DNA from: Bacteroidota bacterium | GTDB taxonomy: Bacteria; Bacteroidota; Bacteroidia; Chitinophagales; Chitinophagaceae | Assembly (NCBI GenBank): GCA_026391115.1 | Contig: JAPLER010000014.1 | Location: 1-9,162 of the forward strand | Direction of reading: 5' to 3' | DNA length: 9,162 bases | Part shown: piece by piece, positions 7,114-9,162 of the stretch | Position numbering within the stretch: position 1 is the stretch's first letter | Layout of the letters: the number at the start of each line of letters is the position of its first letter | The notes under the pieces: generated by a model | What the model was told of the DNA's origin: nothing | Database searches by the model: none | Seen by the model: only the letters and a program-made list of their open reading frames with translations | Program-made: the position numbers and the translations under genes

Positions 7114-8009
7114 TGTTGACGTTCTACAAATTTAGGTTTTATCAAATTTAAACCACACTCAGCATTTAATTTATCAACCAAATACACAGTTAATTCTGGC
7201 GAAAAAGCTTCATCGTGCATATGCATAAAAAAATAAATTTCTACAATTCCACTATTTATCCAATACTTCATTTTTTCAATCCATTCATCAATTCTAGTGT
7301 AGTCTGTTTTGTGTAAGCTATTACCAACGTATCTTATAAAAGCCTTTGGTAGTGTAAGGTTCAGGTGTGCTACATCTCTTCTACCAGCAGTGTCTGTTAT
7401 AACAAAACCCATTTTATTATCTTTTAAAAAATTTAATAATTCTTCACGAATATCATCTTTAACAAACCAATCTGTGTGTCTCACTTCAATAAAAAAACTC
7501 AAGTCAGTTGGTAATGTTTTTAGGTATGCAAAAAGTTCATCTTTTCTTTTGGGAGAGAATGTATCACTAACTTGAATAAAGATGGGTCCTAAAGATTTTT
7601 CAAAAGCAATTACACCACGCAAAAACTCATCAGTAATGAATTGCTTATTATTCAAACTACCTCTATGTGTAACACCTTGATACATTTTGGGGCAAAATTT
7701 AAAATCCATATTAGCAGCTTTTTCTGCCCATTTTTCAATACCACTTGCACCATAAATTTTATAATGTGTTGCATTAAGTTCAATACTATTATAATGCTGC
7801 ACATAGTGTTGCAAAAAGTCTTTTTCTTTTGCTTTTTCAGGATAAATTTTACCTATCCATTCAGCTCTTCCCCATTTAGCACAACCCAAATAAACATTAG
7901 GTTTTTTGTTCTTTTTAAAAGGTAAAATTTGTTGATTAAAAACAGGTTCTTGTGGTAAAGAAAAATCAATGTTATCTAACTCATTTTCAGCTACTCTTCC
8001 AAATTCCAT
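7101..8009 (-). CDS. DUF72 (YecE-like) family protein
   Basis: A 302-residue cytoplasmic protein of the DUF72/YecE family, which adopts a TIM-barrel-like fold; its biochemical role is unknown. Family motifs, numbered from the chosen start, are VYLGCAKWGR (about 39-48), HYNSIELNATHY (72-83), SFFIEVRHTDW (171-181), VITDTAG (203-209) and IYFFMHMHDEAFSP (258-271). The frame opens at an ATG at 8042, 11 codons earlier. I prefer the ATG at 8009 because the N-terminus MEFGRVAENELDNIDFSLP then lines up with the start typical of Bacteroidetes members (MKFGKV..., IDFTLP), while the extra residues match nothing. There is no signal peptide. The gene is convergent with the diiron gene and divergent from the radical SAM gene. 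Its length is slightly above that of Escherichia coli YecE because of the N-terminal extension usual in this phylum. Confidence 0.88.
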   Translation of the reverse strand: MEFGRVAENELDNIDFSLPQEPVFNQQILPFKKNKKPNVYLGCAKWGRAEWIGKIYPEKAKEKDFLQHYVQHYNSIELNATHYKIYGASGIEKWAEKAANMDFKFCPKMYQGVTHRGSLNNKQFITDEFLRGVIAFEKSLGPIFIQVSDTFSPKRKDELFAYLKTLPTDLSFFIEVRHTDWFVKDDIREELLNFLKDNKMGFVITDTAGRRDVAHLNLTLPKAFIRYVGNSLHKTDYTRIDEWIEKMKYWINSGIVEIYFFMHMHDEAFSPELTVYLVDKLNAECGLNLIKPKFVERQQSLF

Positions 8010-8081
8010 TATAAAAAATTTAGTCAAATATCTATATTCCATTCATAACTTCAAACCATAATTATCAACTCATAACTTTTG

Positions 8082-8109
8082 CAAACTTATCTTCGCTTTA
8101 AAGCAACAA
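8082..8109 (-). promoter_or_regulatory. Promoter for the DUF72 gene
   Basis: On the minus strand TAAGTTTG (8082-8089) matches the Bacteroidetes -7 consensus exactly. A TTG (complement of 8107-8109) lies 17 bp upstream, within the usual spacing for the -33 element. Transcription would begin near 8075, leaving a leader of about 65 bases to the preferred ATG at 8009. Confidence 0.5.
8088..8095 (+). promoter_or_regulatory. Weak -7-like box for the radical SAM gene
   Basis: TATCTTCG differs from the TAnnTTTG consensus at one base and ends 16 bases before the proposed TTG start. No TTG is present at the right distance upstream. It overlaps the -7 box of the divergent DUF72 promoter by two bases, so polymerase could not occupy both at once. 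This is a tentative call. Confidence 0.3.
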
Positions 8110-8111
8110 CA

Positions 8112-9162
8112 TTGAGCAGCAAAGTATTATTATTTACACCACCATTTACACAGCTTAACACGCCTTATCCTGCAACAGCATATTTAAAAGGTTTTTTAAA
8201 TACAAAAAACATCTCATCTTCTCAGGCAGATTTAGGAATAGAAGTAACATTAAAAATATTCAGTAAAGAAGGATTAGAGAAAATATTTGAATTATACAAA
8301 TCGAATGAAGAATTTGACGATAACATTAGTAGAATTTTTTCATTAAAAAATGAATACATAAAAACTATTGATGATGTTATTCTTTTTCTTCAAAATAGAA
8401 ACCCAACAATTGCACATCTTATTGCTTCACGAAATTTTTTGCCAGAAGCAGAACGCTTTAAACAGCTTGATGATACAGTTTGGGCCTTTGGTAAAATGGG
8501 TATTCAAGATAAAGCCAAACACTTTGCTACATTGTATTTAGAAGACTTAAGTGATTTTATAAAATCAACCATAGACCCACATTTTGGCTTTAGCAGGTAT
8601 GCAGAAAAGTTGGCACGAAGTGCAAATAGTTTTGATGAATTATATAATGAATTACAACAACCTTTAAGTTTTGTTGATGAAATTTTGATTGAAATTTTAA
8701 ACAAAAAACTACAAACTATAAATCCAAAATTGGTTTGCATTTCTGCTCCATTTCCTGGTAATGTTTTTGCAGCTTTGCGTTGTGGTCAGTTTATAAAAAA
8801 TAACTACCCATTTATTAAAATTGCTTTTGGTGGTGGCTTTGCAAATACAGAACTAAGAAGTATTAAAGATGCTAGAGTATTTGATTTTATTGACTTTATA
8901 ACACTTGATGATGGTGAAGCTCCAATAGAAAATTTAATAAAGTTCATTGATAATGAAATTGAGCAGCAAGATTTGAAAAGAACTTTTTTACTTCATAATA
9001 ATGAAGTTGTTTACATCAATAATTCATCTTGCAAAGATTATAAACAAGCAGAAATTGGCACACCCGATTATAGTGATTTACCATTAGATAAATATATCAA
9101 TGCTATTGAAATTATTAATCCTATGCACTCGCTTTGGAGTGATGGAAGATGGAACAAATTAA
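8112..9162 (+). CDS. B12-binding-domain-type radical SAM protein, N-terminal part (runs off window)
   Basis: The frame is open for 350 codons from a TTG at 8112 to the window end. No ATG occurs in frame until about 8349, inside the conserved region. The TTG is chosen because the peptide then begins SSKVLLFTPPFTQLNTPYPA, which fits the usual start of a Bacteroidetes radical SAM family with an N-terminal B12-binding-like domain. A Rossmann-like stretch follows: PKLVCISAPFPGN (about 204-216), IKIAFGGGFANTE (about 236-248) and DFITLDDGEAP (about 263-273). No DxHxxG motif is visible, so cobalamin may be bound differently or not at all. The visible part ends in MHSLWSDGRWNKL, which in homologues directly precedes the CxxxCxxC cluster; those cysteines are beyond the window, so radical SAM membership is inferred from the flanking sequence. 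The substrate is unknown. Confidence 0.72.
   Translation, partial: MSSKVLLFTPPFTQLNTPYPATAYLKGFLNTKNISSSQADLGIEVTLKIFSKEGLEKIFELYKSNEEFDDNISRIFSLKNEYIKTIDDVILFLQNRNPTIAHLIASRNFLPEAERFKQLDDTVWAFGKMGIQDKAKHFATLYLEDLSDFIKSTIDPHFGFSRYAEKLARSANSFDELYNELQQPLSFVDEILIEILNKKLQTINPKLVCISAPFPGNVFAALRCGQFIKNNYPFIKIAFGGGFANTELRSIKDARVFDFIDFITLDDGEAPIENLIKFIDNEIEQQDLKRTFLLHNNEVVYINNSSCKDYKQAEIGTPDYSDLPLDKYINAIEIINPMHSLWSDGRWNKL

Noticed and set aside
7641..7925. 94-codon plus-strand frame opposite the DUF72 gene
   Set aside because: It is antisense to well-conserved DUF72 motifs, and the Cys/Phe/Ile-rich translation is typical of reverse-strand reading of A/T-rich genes.
8044..8078. Direct repeat of CATAACTT (8044-8051 and 8071-8078) upstream of the DUF72 and radical SAM genes
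   Set aside because: Eight bases of A/T-rich sequence repeated once is likely by chance, and there is no symmetry or spacing that suggests an operator.
8504..8740. 78-codon minus-strand frame opposite the radical SAM gene
   Set aside because: The plus strand is coding throughout with family-like sequence, and the minus-strand product has no recognisable features or upstream signals.

Overview
The window reads as part of an aerobic, low-GC Bacteroidetes chromosome, probably Chitinophagaceae- or Sphingobacteria-like. The main reasons are the strong A+T bias, the absence of Shine-Dalgarno sequences before any gene, Bacteroidetes-style -7 boxes (TAnnTTTG) just upstream of several starts, and proteins that all resemble families common in that phylum. 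The genus is an inference. No rRNA, tRNA, insertion sequence, CRISPR array or prophage gene is visible.

Layout. Bases 1-2515 (+) hold the end of a glycosaminoglycan-degrading operon: the C-terminus of a GH88 unsaturated glucuronyl hydrolase, then after 15 bp a full-length secreted heparinase II-type lyase (PL21). The lyase cuts heparin/heparan sulfate outside the cytoplasm into oligosaccharides ending in a 4,5-unsaturated uronate, and GH88 enzymes remove that residue. Bases 2604-4571 (-) hold glgB, glycogen branching enzyme, convergent with the lyase gene and without other glg genes in view. Bases 4661-7090 (+) hold a two-gene unit divergent from glgB: korA, the fused gamma-alpha subunit of 2-oxoglutarate:ferredoxin oxidoreductase, and a small ferritin-like putative diiron protein with a hydrophobic centre that resembles COQ7-type membrane oxidases. 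The beta subunit gene korB, which usually follows korA, is absent. Bases 7101-8009 (-) hold a DUF72 (YecE-like) protein, convergent with the diiron gene and separated from it by a compact A/T hairpin that may terminate both. From 8112 to the window end (+) runs the N-terminal part of a B12-binding-domain-type radical SAM protein that appears to start at TTG; the window ends before its iron-sulfur cysteines.

No stretch above 300 bases lacks a gene. The longest gaps are the 89-bp glgB/korA and 102-bp DUF72/radical SAM divergent promoter regions and the 88-bp convergent gap after the lyase gene. Most genes are ordinary for this phylum. The most interesting point is the pairing of an oxygen-sensitive-type 2-oxoacid oxidoreductase subunit with a diiron protein in the place of korB. 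I see no clear sign of a wholly new system.
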